Below are positions 22,641 through 33,255 of a stretch of 64,000 bases of DNA, one piece after another (position 1 is the stretch's first letter; every line of letters starts with the position of its first letter). The translations under genes were made by a program, and so were the position numbers. The stretch spans positions 7,392,141 through 7,456,140 of the forward strand of contig NC_084994.1 of the NCBI RefSeq assembly GCF_963854185.1, given 5' to 3'. This stretch comes from Sardina pilchardus (Eukaryota > Chordata > Actinopteri > Clupeiformes > Clupeidae). The notes beneath the pieces were generated by a model. The model had not been told where the DNA came from and searched no databases. It saw only the letters and a list, made by a program, of their open reading frames with translations.

Positions 22641-23412
22641 TATATGTATAGCTGTGTAACCTTAGGTTTTTCTGGTTCTTTCCAGTTTTGAGTGTAAAGA
22701 GGGTTTTCTTATCTTGTTTTAATCCCAACTGCCAGCCGATGACATCACCTCTCCCTAACCGTCCGTGTCCATCAGACCTGCCCTTTAACTGAACCCCCCC
22801 CCCCCCCCCCCCCAGCCGATGACATCACCTCTTCCTTGGCCATCTAATGAGGATCTTCGATGGTCTCCCACATACTACCGCCCTGACTGTTAGTCTGCTC
22901 TGCTCAAGATATGTAATTGACACGCTTACAGTAAATCAGTAGGCCCAATGTTACAGCTTATGAAACCATGAATGCATCCTTTTAATCATGACAAAACACC
23001 ACGATATAACAATACAATTCAGATTGTCAACATATTGCTTAGAGCACGGTTCACATCACAGAAATTGGAGAGGTGTATGTCATCAAAAAAAAAAACCTAA
23101 CTGTATGAATATAGTAGAACAGTTGAACCTCCCTTCATTGTCAGCACAATAGCTTCTCTGTAGATGATGAATAAATAATATGGTAATACAAAAGAAACTT
23201 ACTCTGCTTTATGAGTGTTTCTGGAGTTTGTTTTTACGATATCTATTCCCTTGATGCTCAGGTGCTGTCTGTGGGCAACTGGTTAGATGGCGTCTGCCCC
23301 GGAACTTTAGTTGGCATCCTGAGCCTCACCCAAACCAGTTGATCTTGTTTTGTGGTTGGTTGAGAAAAGATTAACATTTTACAGAGAGAGAGAGAGAGAG
23401 TGCATGCACGCA

Positions 23413-23417
<5 letters not shown>
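22641..23417. other. intergenic spacer downstream of NLR-B
   Basis: Includes a poly-C run at 22796-22814 flanked by two copies of CAGCCGATGACATCACCTCT. No coding exon recognised. Confidence 0.45.

Positions 23418-23458
<41 letters not shown>
23418..23458. repeat. (CA)n microsatellite
   Basis: Pure CA run, preceded by a short GA run. Confidence 0.95.
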
Positions 23459-23463
<5 letters not shown>

Positions 23464-23556
23464 ACGACTGAAATACACACACAAACTAATTGCATACTTC
23501 ACATAAAATGCATAATAATTGCATACTTCACAAAGACAGAATGTCCTTTCAGAATC

Positions 23557-23562
23557 TTTATT
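23557..23562 (-). terminator. candidate polyadenylation signal of NLR-B
   Basis: AATAAA on the minus strand inside a block (about 23530-23630) similar to 36605-36680 downstream of NLR-C. Conservation at the 3' flank of two B30.2 genes supports it as the shared end of the 3' UTR. Confidence 0.6.
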
Positions 23563-24003
23563 TAGACATTTTAAAGTCAGAAACACATTATACTGTATAT
23601 ACATATTTTAAGTCAGACAAAGCAAGCATGCTTTGGTAACACTTTACTGTAGGGTTATCTACATAAGAGTGACATGACACTGTCTTGAACACATGAGCAG
23701 GGACAGATTACATTACGCTACATTACATTTGGCTGACACTTTTTAACCGAAGTGACTTGCAACATGTAAAAAAGTCTAGCTTTTTATTTAAGAAAAAAAT
23801 AACAATTTCAAAACAGCAAATGTACGAACAATTGTACGAAAAATTTGAGTAGAAAAGGGTAGAGTGCAGTAGGAATAAATGCATCAGTGAATGTAATTGT
23901 CCGGAGGGGGAATGCAGCTGGGAATGTCTGCCTCCTTCTCCTCCAACAAACTAGAGAGAGTAGAGCGAGGGTGACAGGTGGATATACCAGTTGGAGGAGG
24001 AGC

Positions 24004-24527
24004 TCATGTGATCTGGCACAGGGACACTGAGGAGTCATAATAAACATAAAACCCTGGACAGAGTGGTTCAGTGAATGTGGAGTGGAACGTGTGCAGGTGG
24101 GTGAGTGTATCAGCGGAGACGCTGTAGAAGGACAGAGTGCCGGCCGGCCAGTCCAGGTACACTCCTACTCTTCTGGAGCCGGAGGAGGGGACAGGTATGT
24201 TCTTATTGTGCCAGACAGAGTAACTGTCAGGAGAGCAGTCCAAAGTCCAGGACTTGGCATTCCGTCCCATGGTGGCGTCATCACCCCTCCCTTTCCTCTT
24301 GATGCTTTTATAGGCCACAGATATCTCAGCTCTCCCACTCCACTCCACCTCCCAGTAGCAGCGTCCAGTCAGACCCTCTCTACACAACACCTGACGCCAG
24401 TAGTCGAATCTCTCTGGGTGTTCAGGATATGGCTGCTCGTCACTCACATATGTCAACTTCCTGTTCCCCTCAGAGAGAGAGAGATTTCTGCCTGCCGTGT
24501 TTGGGTCCAGCGTGAGCCCACAGGCAT
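24004..24527 (-). CDS. NLR-B terminal B30.2 (PRY-SPRY) exon
   Basis: Acceptor TCTGCAG at 24533-24527 and an open frame to TGA at 24006-24004, 173 residues. PRY: CGLTLDPNTAGRNLSLSEG, then YPEHPERFDYW. SPRY: VLCREGLTGRCYWEVEW, then SISVAY-type and VGVYLDWPAGTLSFYSV, ending SSVSLCQIT. In fish NLRs and TRIMs this domain binds ligands or partner proteins at the C-terminus. It begins with two bases that complete a Tyr codon with the linker exon, giving KYACGLTLDPNTA. Fully open, although the NACHT exon of the same locus is broken. The overlapping plus-strand ORF of 199 residues is its shadow. Confidence 0.93.
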
Positions 24528-24700
24528 CTGCAGACAAGAAGAGAGGAAAGAATACAGACGTGCACACGCACGCACGCACGCACGCACGCACACACGCACG
24601 TGCACACACTACTATAGACCCATACACACATTCAAGCATACCATGCTAAAATATGTGAATGTGAATGATCACAAATACTGAATGAACAATAAAAACTTAC

Positions 24701-24747
24701 ATTTCAGCAAACGCTGTCGTGCTCTGCTTACAAAAGCATGGTCAGTT
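24701..24747 (-). CDS. NLR-B linker exon before B30.2
   Basis: A 47-base exon with acceptor CCTACAG|AAC and donor AAT|GTAAGT. In the only frame compatible with its neighbours it reads TDHAFVSRARQRLLK and donates one base to the Y of KYACGLTL in the next exon. The same exon with a closely similar sequence occurs at 38145-38191. Confidence 0.82.
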
Positions 24748-24894
24748 CTGTAGGAAGAACAACATGTCACACACATCATGTACCATGTGACAGATGTCAA
24801 CAGCTGTTTTGTTCTGTTTTTCTGTGCCACATGTTAAATGTAAGGTTTATTATCCCACATAAAATAGTATGCTGCCATACATGTTTTTATAAAG

Positions 24895-25317
24895 TGTTAC
24901 GGCCGGCTCGTTACAGACCGCAACATAAAGAGGGACACGGACAACAAGCTTCAAAGCAAATAATAATTTATTGAATTAAACTAAGCAACGTTACCAAATA
25001 GAAAGTGTCTAGGGGAAAATGAATGGGAGTGACGTGCGTGTGTGGATGCAATGTAGGTATCAGTAGATTATGTAGGAGACTAAATGAGTAGACTAAGAAA
25101 AGAGAGATATAAACTAAAGGAGAGTGCAAGTGCAAGAGATAATCAAAATAGGTGTCTGCATGAAAGAAGAAAAGTGCCTAATGGGAAAAGAGAGGACAGC
25201 CCCTAATATAGTAGCACCTGGTTACAGGTGCTCCCAATTAACAATTAACCCCCTAAGGTCCAACCCCCGCCCGTGCACTGACACAGGATGGCCTGAGGAG
25301 GGCACAGGGTCGTAACC
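24895..25317 (-). mobile_element. candidate solo LTR
   Basis: Inverted termini GTTACG/CGTAAC at 24896 and 25316 and a 4-base flank AAAG on both sides (24891-24894, 25318-25321). On the minus strand AATAAA near 24968 precedes a short U5-like segment. No internal coding region. The minus-strand start reads GGTTACG rather than TGTTACG, so one terminal base may have changed. Confidence 0.45.
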
Positions 25318-25993
25318 AAAGTAATGAAATAACTTTTTTCCAGCTGTCCCTAGGTGACGCCTCAAGGCCCCTCTAGTTCTCAGAAGGAGACAATCATGAA
25401 GTGAACAACCAAAACAACCAATATTTACATTTTCAATTTGCATTTCTGTAGGGAACACCAGCATCACCTTCATGGCTCACCTCCCTGTCTTTCTGTTCAT
25501 CTCACAGCCTGGAATCTGAGAGGTATTCTGATTCGCCAAACAGTGATGGACATTTGTGGCAAATATGCTTTCCCTGAACAGTTACAAACAAACAGAAAAC
25601 TGTTTGCAAGGGTTCCTTAAACATTTTTTTTTTTTTTTGTCCTTAATTTCCTCTGCCCTCGCAGAGTGTTCCAATCTTGTTTGAGATTTTAGGTTTTCAA
25701 AGAATTTGTTGCAGGCTTCTGCATGCGAGAAACAAATATAAATTTGAACGCACCCCTAAATATTTGCATTATTGGATGCTGCATCAAAGAGATAACAAAT
25801 ATACTGTACTTCAATGCAAATAAAGCAGCTATTATACAGCTGTCAGACTCAAGGCCCGCGGGCCAAATCCGGCCTGCAAAGTAATTGTATACGCCCCCCT
25901 AGATAATATCTAATGTCTAACACGTTCTGAGCAGTGACTTCATCATTATATTTAGCCACTATAGTTAGTGCAGTCTCTCCATCAGAAACTCAC
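25318..25993. other. spacer inside the NLR-B locus
   Basis: No exon recognised. At about 25838-25880 the GGCCCGCGGGCC stretch resembles subterminal sequence of some hAT elements, but the ends are not visible. Confidence 0.35.
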
Positions 25994-26787
25994 CGTGCCT
26001 TTCTGCAGCACCTCACAGCTGGGAGAAGTCTCCTGCGTCCCTCATCTGATGTGTTGTATTTCTTCAGGTCAATATCATCCAGCACATCCTCAGACATCAG
26101 AAGCATGTGGGCCAGTGCTGAACAGTGGGCAGGAGACAACTCCTGGGTGATGTTCTTTGGTGATGACAGGTATGTCTGAATTTCTTTGCACATGGAATCA
26201 TCTTTCATTTCAAATGAATAATGAAAAAGATTGATGCATCGTTCAGGAGAAAGATCTTCGTTGTTGAGCTTCTTCATGTACTGACATGTTTCCTTTATGC
26301 TTTTTGAGCTTTTATGTGTACAGTTGAGTACACCTTGCAGAAGTTTGTGATTTTTCTCCACAGAAATGCCCATCAGAAAGCGAAGAAAAAGATCCATGTG
26401 TCCGTTCTGGCTCTCCAAAGCCTTATCAACTGTACTCTTAAGTAAAACATGCAAGTTGTGTTGAGGTTTTAATCCTAATGCTGATTGAAAGAAAGATAAA
26501 GATGATGGATTGAGTTCATTTTTATGCTGAACACTGATGAGGGATTTCAGTGCCTCAAGGTTCTCCTCCAAATACAAGTGAAACACATACGGTACAGACC
26601 TGCCAGAAACTCCTGGACACTCAGATGCACAAAGCAGTAGACCTTCCTCTGGCGAAACTCAGATTCTTCCTTGACAATCTCAGTGCACATGCCAGAGTAC
26701 ACAGAGGCTTCACTGACATCAGTGTCACAGACTTGCAGGTCTCCCTTATAGAACATCAGATTTCTATTTTCCAATCTAATAATTCCG
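25994..26787 (-). pseudogene. NLR-B truncated, frameshifted NACHT exon
   Basis: The last 800 bases of a NACHT-type exon. An acceptor (TCTGACAG) at 26788 opens directly at ENRNLMFYKGDLQV, which corresponds to GNLIFYEEDLRECG about two thirds into the intact exons. So FISNA, Walker A and Walker B are absent. EASVYSGMCTEIVKEE and CFVHLSVQEFLAGLY follow. Then an apparent 5-base insertion near 26589-26593 shifts frame; the other frame continues from FHLYLEENLEALK to LPAVRCCRKAR and a donor (GTGAGT at 25993). It is clearly more diverged than NLR-A and NLR-D. Its entry phase still matches the start exon at 27046. Confidence 0.85.
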
Positions 26788-27045
26788 CTGTCAGAAGGGA
26801 CAAAAAAAAAGAAACGAAAGGCTTTTATTTCTAAAAATTTTATCTGAGTGGGGTTTAAATCAACATTATAAGTGAATTCAACTTTTGTTTCATCTTAGTG
26901 TGTAACTCACTTGAACTGAGGATTTATCATGGAATTGACACCGAAAGAACACACAAATACAACAGACTAATGTTACGATGAATATAAGACCTGATAGCTA
27001 CCTGTGGACTATGGAGACATTTTAATGGGTCACTTGTAAACTTAC

Positions 27046-27212
27046 CCTCCATCATCAGAATGTGTTGGTGACACAGCATCATCCGGGTCCTTACTTTGCT
27101 TCATAGACACACAGCTGTGTGCTGCAAACTCTGGTCTGAGTGTCTCACTGGGACCTGCAGCCTCTTCTCTCTCTTGAGAGACATTCATCCTAGCAGCAGT
27201 GGGAGAGTCTCT
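27046..27212 (-). CDS. NLR-B start exon
   Basis: Acceptor TTTCCAG|AGAG, ATG at 27188, donor GG|GTAAGT. Reads MNVSQEREEAAGPSETLRPE then CVSMKQSKDPDDAVSP. The CVSMK motif ties it to the peptide-repeat exons of the other genes. It ends on two bases, the shared phase. The 24 bases before the ATG would be 5' UTR joined to the first exon at 32440. An in-frame upstream ATG at 27257 lies before the acceptor and is not used in this model. Confidence 0.75.
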
Positions 27213-27860
27213 CTGGAAATGTAAATGAGACATATGCAGCTTTATGTCTTGTTTCATGCTATAGATTATAGCTGTAGCTAAACATGAACTGCTACAGTAC
27301 CTTTGATTTCAGTACTCTGACAAGATAAAGAGATATAACAAATATAAGATGATGAAAGAAGCTCAAGCTGAACAACATGAAGAAATGTGCATTGTAGTGT
27401 AGTGTAAACACATTTTGAATAGAAATGTTATGGTGGGGGCCTATAGGCTAAAGTAAATGAATGCCACTGTAGTCTAATTTGCATGGCTTTAAAACAGGCA
27501 GGTCTGGATTACGCACAGCCATCTCAGGCCAGGCCTAGGGGGTCAAAGGTCAATAGTAGGGACCCTTAATCCATGTGCACCCCCTAGTGTCTATCACTGG
27601 AACTGACTGCTTTGAACCTTGACTGGCCTACACAGGCCTGACTGACTACAAGGTCCCTAACATACAAAACACAAAACATACATTTGTCCAGATGTTTTTT
27701 TCTACAACAACCATCTCTTTTATTTTTTGATGGCATAGACTTAGCTGATCTATTAACGACTAAAAAGGGTCAAAAAGAAGGAACACTAATCTGAAGTTTA
27801 ATTTGACCCTTTCTTGGGTAAAGGAATATTCATCCTACTGGCAGAGGGCCCTGATAACTT

Positions 27861-28079
27861 ACCATTGTTGGCACACATGCTTGCCTCCTCGGTGACTGCC
27901 ACTATTGCAACAAGTACTGAAGCTGAGAATTACCCCATATAGGCAAGCATTTTATTGGCTGAAACCAAAGGGGAATGATCTGATGCTCACATGAAAGTAT
28001 CAAAGCATACAGTAGGCTAGGCCTACTTGTTGCATTAGTGGTAGTCACCAAGGAAGCAAGCATGTGTGCCAACAATGGT
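27861..28079. repeat. 219-bp palindromic element
   Basis: Arms starting ACCATTGTTGGCACACATGC and ending with the complement at 28079 match over about 56 bases with few differences. Probably a MITE; no coding. Part of the interior (GGCTGAAACCAAAGGGG) resembles 28161-28195. Confidence 0.75.
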
Positions 28080-28446
28080 GATGAGATCAACTGAGGAGAT
28101 CACTGAAGATGAGAATTAGCCCTCAAAGGCTACATCTCCAGGATAACCAGTTTAGACATGCTATAATTCCATTGGCTGAAACAGGGAAAAGGGGATTTAT
28201 CTGATCTCATTAGCAGTAGTATGCAACCATTTTCTGGTGTCATGTGTAATTACACTAAAATGAAATTCTCTGTTACTGTTTTCTAAATTCCTTGTTAGTG
28301 TCACGGTCTATCGCCTAAAAAACAGCCTGACCAATTTAAGGTGGTTTACTGGTTGACCAGCTTGTTTGATCAACTTATGATAGTTGACCAGCTTGACCAG
28401 CGAAACTCTAGCGAAAACGTATACCTTCAGCTGGTTTACCCAGATA

Positions 28447-28728
28447 GTATTCAGACCCTTCAAAGTTTTCCACATTTTGTTATGACTCATCTTAAAATTG
28501 ATCAAATTATTTGTTTCCCTATCAATCTACACACAATACTCCAACACTTCACAAAAAAAGCAGATGTTTGGAGGGTTTTGTGAATTTCTAAAAAAATAAA
28601 AGATTGAAATATTCCATTGACACAAGTAATCAGCCTCTTTGTTATGACACTTGCAATTGAGCTCTGGTGTATCCTACTTCTATCAATGGTCCGCTTCTAC
28701 AACTTGATTAGAGTCCAAATGTGCCTAA
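28447..28728 (+). mobile_element. Tc1/mariner-like fragment
   Basis: The stretch AGTATTCAGACCCTTC, CACATTTTGTTATG, ATCAATCTACACACAATAC, AATTGAGCTC and CTACAACTTGATTAGAGTCC matches, in this order, the 5' region of Tc1-like elements common in salmonid and other fish genomes (from memory). No transposase frame remains. Confidence 0.7.
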
Positions 28729-28916
28729 ATTAATGTGCTACCCATTATTAGGTGAGGCAGACATCTCTTTATATGAGGTCTCACAGTTGATGGTGTGTAT
28801 CAGAGTGAAAACCAAGCCACAAGGTGATGTTTGTGTTGTGTGCACAGGTGGACAGACGACCACAGAAATCCCTAAAAAGCTGTTCTGGTGTCAGTGTGAA
28901 TTAATCTTTACCTTGG

Positions 28917-29143
28917 AAACGCTGGCTGGGCTACTTTAAATAGACTAACCCAGACATGACCAGAGCACTCAGCACTGCGTCTCCCTCAGAGTCAAAGTTT
29001 GAGTCGGAGTCTTTGACTCTGAGGAAGACGCAGTGCGTCGAAACGTCAGTCTTTTGTGCACCACAATAAAAAAAGTTATTAAGTAATCTGAGTGCTCCGG
29101 TCTTCTCTGGGTTAGTCTATTAGAAGTAGCCCAGCCAGCGTTT
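28917..29143. repeat. two-armed inverted repeat (MITE-like)
   Basis: Outer arms (AAACGCTGGCTGGGCTACTT, and the complement ending at 29143) pair over about 55 bases. Inner arms CACTGCGTCT/AGACGCAGTG and CTCAGAGTCAAAG/CTTTGACTCTGAG also pair. A GTCGAAACGT stretch in the loop resembles the loop of the hairpin element at 53639-53828. Confidence 0.75.
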
Positions 29144-29219
29144 CTGATCCTGTGGTCCTGGACTGTGAGCACCGACAAGGCTTGAGCGCAAGTGACACCC
29201 CCCTTCTACTAGTCTTTAC

Positions 29220-29431
29220 CTTGGTCAGTGCTTTGGTGAGTGCACCAAGGATGAGCAGGACCCCCAGCAGCTGGAGGAGTGATGTGAGGGAGAAGAAGAA
29301 GGAGAGGAAGGAGGAGAGGAAGGAGGAGAGGACCACTCCTGTACCGCCCAGCACCAGGGCCATCACGTGCCAACGTGTGGAGCACTGCAACAACACTGCC
29401 ACCAGGGTGGGGGTGAAGAGGAAGACACAGC
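29220..29431 (-). pseudogene. SLC16 (monocarboxylate transporter)-like exon 2 of 2
   Basis: 212 bases, acceptor CTCCAG|GCTGTG, donor AAG|GTAAAG. Reads GCVFLFTPTLVAVLLQCSTR, HVMALVLGGTGVVLSS, then two hydrophobic stretches ending LLILGALTKALTK. The TPTL...ALVLGGTGV pattern fits transmembrane helices 4-5 of MCT-type transporters. Phase agrees with the exon at 29898-30041 (one base plus two bases make a Gly codon). No further exons are visible, so this is probably a fragment of a duplicated gene within the first NLR-B intron. The family call is by pattern only. Confidence 0.5.
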
Positions 29432-29447
29432 CTGGAGAAGAAGGTGG

Positions 29448-29580
29448 GAGGAGAGGGAGAGAGAGAAACAGAGAGAGATAGAGGGACAGATAGGAAGACA
29501 GTAAGAAAGAGAAAGAAGGGAGAGAGAGAGAGACAGAGGGAGAGGAAGGAAGACCGCAAGAAGGAGAGAGAGAGGAAGAA
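29448..29580. repeat. GA-rich microsatellite
   Basis: Impure GA/GGA/GAAA run in the intron between the two transporter-like exons. The Arg-Glu ORFs through it are artefacts. Confidence 0.9.
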
Positions 29581-29582
29581 AT

Positions 29583-29885
29583 TTGTGAGTTCAATTCCTG
29601 GCTTCCACCATTGTGCCCTTGAGCAAGGCACTTAACCTCCAGTTGCTCCAGGGACAATAGCCATTGTAATGTAAATTAAATATGTACATATAAATTAAAT
29701 AAGTCGTTCTGGATGAAGGGAATTAAATACATTATTCTGGTTAAAGGTAATTAAATATGTACATCATTCTGGATAAAGGGAATTAAATATGTTAAGTCAT
29801 TCTGGATAAAGGGAATTGAATATGTAAGTCACCCTGGTTAAAGGGAATTAAATATGTACATAATTCTGGATAAAGGTGTCTGCAA
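29583..29885 (+). mobile_element. SINE 3' part with expanded tail repeat
   Basis: GTTCAATTCCTGGC (B-box-like) and CCCTTGAGCAAGGCACTTAA are hallmarks of a widespread fish tRNA-derived SINE. The usual tail motif (TCTGGATAAAGG plus AATTAAATATGTA) is tandemly repeated about six times (29700-29885) instead of once. Confidence 0.75.
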
Positions 29886-29897
29886 ATGTGTGTTTAC

Positions 29898-30041
29898 CTG
29901 CGATGAGGCACATGGTAAGGAACAGAAGTTTCAGTAAGGTATGTTGCGAGGCCAGTGTGAAACCAAACACTGACAAGAACCCTCCCATCATCACCACAGT
30001 ACGGGTCCCGTACATGTTCACCAGCACTGGGGTAGGATTAC
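29898..30041 (-). pseudogene. SLC16 (monocarboxylate transporter)-like exon 1 of 2
   Basis: 144 bases, acceptor CTATAG|GTAAT, donor GCAG|GTAAAC. Reads NPTPVLVNMYGTRTVVMMGG, FLSVFGFTLASQHTLLKLLF, then LTMCLIA. The loop motif MYGTRxVxMxGG followed by FGFxLAS is the helix 2-3 region of MCT transporters. It lies in frame with the next exon across a 466-base intron. I see no disabling change, only missing neighbours. Confidence 0.55.
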
Positions 30042-30054
30042 CTATAGGGGGAGA

Positions 30055-30072
30055 CAGAGAGGGAGAGAGCGA

Positions 30073-30105
<33 letters not shown>

Positions 30106-30182
30106 CGAGAGACAGAGAGAGAGAGAGAAAGAGAAAGAGAGAGAGACAGAGAGAGAGAGAAGAGAGAGAGAGAAAGATAGAG
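30055..30182. repeat. (GA)n microsatellite
   Basis: Impure GAGAGA run directly upstream (coding sense) of the transporter-like exon acceptor. Confidence 0.93.
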
Positions 30183-31020
30183 AGCATATAGCACATACAG
30201 TGTCATTAGTACATTAGTTGTCTGACTTCACAGAACACTTGTTGTTACACAGGATCTAAGGGGTATGCCACATACAGTACAGTGATCCATAGTATTTGCA
30301 TGAAATACCATAAGCCACTACACTCTGTTTTCAATAACAACTGAACTTGACAGACATCAAATGTAGACATGTTCTAGCCTGGCTATCACCAAACCAAGCT
30401 CAATCTTGTAAGTCCTTCAATCAATCAGACCAACGGTCCGAGTTAGTGGATAAGCCAGTTTGTTATTGGTCCCCACAGATCTGTAACTGAAGCAGGACAG
30501 AAAAATGTGAAGGTCTCCAACCTGAGCTGCAGGGCGAAATCCAATCACCAGCAGATCGGGCTGGGTATACCCAGTCTGTCTACTCATTTTCATCAGAACT
30601 TGTGAACTGTGCTTACAAAATTGCAAAGGGGTTCTCGACTATTGTAGAAAAAAATGGCTGATTTTTAATGCAATATCTACATTTCCCATTATCAGCAACC
30701 ATTCATCCAATGTTCAAAAAGCACATTCTATTTACTAACCTAGTCTCATTTTAAAAGACTAATTGCTATATCATTGGAGAACCCTTACGTAAGAATATAA
30801 GGTAATCTGAAAACTGTCCTGATTTAAAAAAAAATCTGGTAAACTTTTGACTGGTAGTGTATAAACAGTCAAACACACATGTGTGCTTGTCAAACTATTG
30901 TACCACAATTAAGATGTGTTAAATTACAATAAAAAAAAATTAAATAAATAATATTATGTATTACCATTGTATAGATAAATGTTGTTATCATGTATTATCA
31001 TTGTACTGTAATCATTATTT
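30183..31020. other. first intron of NLR-B, distal part
   Basis: No exon recognised. An AGCCTGGCTATCACCA start near 30376 resembles one end of the TIR element at 53046-53320, but the other end is unclear. AT-rich beyond 30800. Confidence 0.4.
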
Positions 31021-32439
31021 ATCACCATTGTTATTATTATAGAGGTGTGGCACCTGCTATTCATTCTCACTGCCAGTGACAGACTTAGAACTTGAGGAGG
31101 CTGACCTAAAGATGACTTGTTGTCTTTAAATATTGCCTATTTACAGTTGTAGCCTGTTCATTGGTCTATAAGGGATAACGGATGGTAGCCTACAGGGTGT
31201 GGGTCAGAGACAGCCATTCAGCTTCATCAGTAATCCAATGTCCACTCATTGTGGATATGTTGTATCACTACTAAGGTCTGGAGGCATAATAAGCACAGAG
31301 CATTACTCTCCAAGGAGACACAACTAATTGTTTCAATTGTACCACATGTTCACAAGGTTCTTAACCTTTCAATTCCAGCAAAGTTATTTTTGTCACATAC
31401 TAGCCTACATCTCATTTGTCACGTAGGCTACATCTTTCAGGCGCGCAGAAAAGCCACAGGCATTTTCTTTAGCATGTTGCTTTCCTCCTAATCGAAAAAA
31501 ACGAAACAAAAACAAATAAAGGATGTTGTCATGTTGATAATACTATCACATACTCTAGCCTATCAAATACCCCAAAACATCATCAACTATACCATCAACA
31601 TCACGATTGCAATATAGTCGATTTTACAATGCAAAGAAATCAACATGACATGCAGCGCCTGAAGGTTCATTCGTCAGTCGTCACGTAAGCTATACCTTAT
31701 TGGTCATGTAGGCTACATCTCATTTGTCATGTTCCACAAGAAAGCCACAGAACACAAACCGTAGATTTTCACAGCGCAAAAAATGCAGACACTCTCAAAT
31801 ACTAGTCTACCAAATGGGGGGGGAAACATAATCAACTATACCATCAATTATAGGCCTACAATATAGTAGCCTAGTTGAAGTTCATGGAGTTCAAATACCG
31901 GTACATATTTCAGGTCCACAGGAAAAGCAAAGTTCAAATCTGTGTGATGCTAAGCCTTACCAGGCCTAAGTACTGATGGTGCTTGAGTTGAGAAAAAATC
32001 AACGCGAACGTTTTAATGTCTTTGGAGAGCGGACACACAAAACAAGCCTGCGAGGTGCACAACGTCGATGCCATTCACGCATATGGTAGGCTACAAACCA
32101 TAGACTTGTGTCTTCTTGAGATGATAAAACAATTGAATAGTTGAATACTCCACAAGCTACACAAATTAAGGTGAACTATTACACCTCCCGTATAGCATGT
32201 CCAGTTGCCCAATTAAAATATCTCAGGCAGATAAACGGCTACTGGATGTATGCTAATATTCTCTCCTCAGATATCGAACGGGACAAAAGCAACAAAGATT
32301 TGTGAAGACAAAGCAGTCTAATAAGAGGAGTAACATACTGTGCAGCCTCAACATTCCTTTTTCATTTCAATGTGTTTCTTTCATTGCCGTTTGGCTACTG
32401 AAGAACTAAGAAAAAGTATAGTATTGTAGGCCTACTCAC

Positions 32440-32530
32440 CACGAAATAGGTTCCTGTAGTGAAACATCCCGTTTCCAAGACGTCTCTTCAAACAAAGGCT
32501 GTCCGCTGCATGGCTCAATGAAGTCGAATG
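32440..32530 (-). other. NLR-B untranslated first exon (candidate)
   Basis: The minus-strand segment ending CCTATTTCGTG|GTGAGTAGG (donor 32439-32432) is conserved at 45416-45510, including GTCCGC, ACAGGAACCT and the donor. It has no conserved ATG frame. Its upper limit, the start site, is estimated from the position of the GAAAGTGAAAG motif and is approximate. Confidence 0.5.
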
Positions 32531-32543
32531 ATAACTTTACAAC

Positions 32544-32555
32544 CTTTCACTTTCG
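32544..32555 (-). promoter_or_regulatory. ISRE/IRF-type element, site 1 of NLR-B
   Basis: Minus strand CGAAAGTGAAAG fits the GAAANNGAAA core bound by IRF and ISGF3 factors. It lies just upstream of the candidate first exon and is conserved in position at 45523-45534. Confidence 0.6.
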
Positions 32556-32644
32556 TTATGGGAGTAAGCATCAGTTAGGCGCCTGTGGTCAGGATCACAG
32601 AGGCGCAGATGTATGTACAGCATCAGGCCTATAGTGTTTACAAC

Positions 32645-32669
32645 CTTTCACTTTCGACCTTTCACTTTC
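32645..32669 (-). promoter_or_regulatory. ISRE/IRF-type elements, sites 2 and 3 of NLR-B
   Basis: Two further GAAAGTGAAAG cores (32645-32655 and 32659-32669) lie 14 bases apart, about 100 bases upstream of site 1. A surrounding block (TTTACAACCTTTCACTTTCG; GGCGCCTGTGGTCAG) is a partial repeat of the site 1 region. The NLR-C promoter has only one site. Confidence 0.55.
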
Positions 32670-32977
32670 ACAAGCGTCAGTATAGGCGCCTGTGGTCAGA
32701 ATGGCGGGGTTCTATGCATATAGGCTACTGTGTCGTGCCGCACGTAACTCGCGTGAGAGTTTTTTTCCCCCCATCCGATTGTTTTTGTTTTCTTCAACAT
32801 TTTCCAAATACATCGCCACCTAGTTAAAATGATTTTTAAGTAAGGATTATTATGACACCCAAGTTCACCAATTAAGACATGCCAAGTTTTGTGTAATTCG
32901 GTTCATAGGGGAGCATACAATAATTGAATATACAGTATATGTGTACATTTAGCATTTAGTGACTGCACACTAGACAT

Positions 32978-32980
32978 GCG

Positions 32981-33031
<51 letters not shown>
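32978..33031. repeat. (CG)n/(CA)n microsatellite
   Basis: GCGCGCGC changes into a pure CA run. Confidence 0.95.
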
Positions 33032-33033
<2 letters not shown>

Positions 33034-33255
33034 TTCTATTCTTGTAGGGCTCCTACCGCCCCAGTCCACCCCAACGTGATCCCAGAATTCATAATTTACC
33101 CACCTCTTATTTTACCACTACATCCCTGACAGACATGTTTATCGTTAGTCGTTTCCACTAACATGACATTATAATCCCTACACAACACAATATTATATCA
33201 TAATCCCTACACAACACAATAATGGGATATCAACACAATGGAATATCACAGCCTG

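Larger units (their letters stand above)
31020..32700. repeat. segmental duplication, copy 1 (promoter and first intron)
   Basis: Blocks here match 44220-45600 in the same order: TATCACTACTAAGGTCTGGA with the following 80 bases, the repeated GTAGGCTACATCTTTCAGG/CCACAGGAAA unit, and the first exon with its promoter. Each copy lies upstream of a minus-strand NLR locus, so the copies share an origin as gene 5' ends. Confidence 0.75.
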
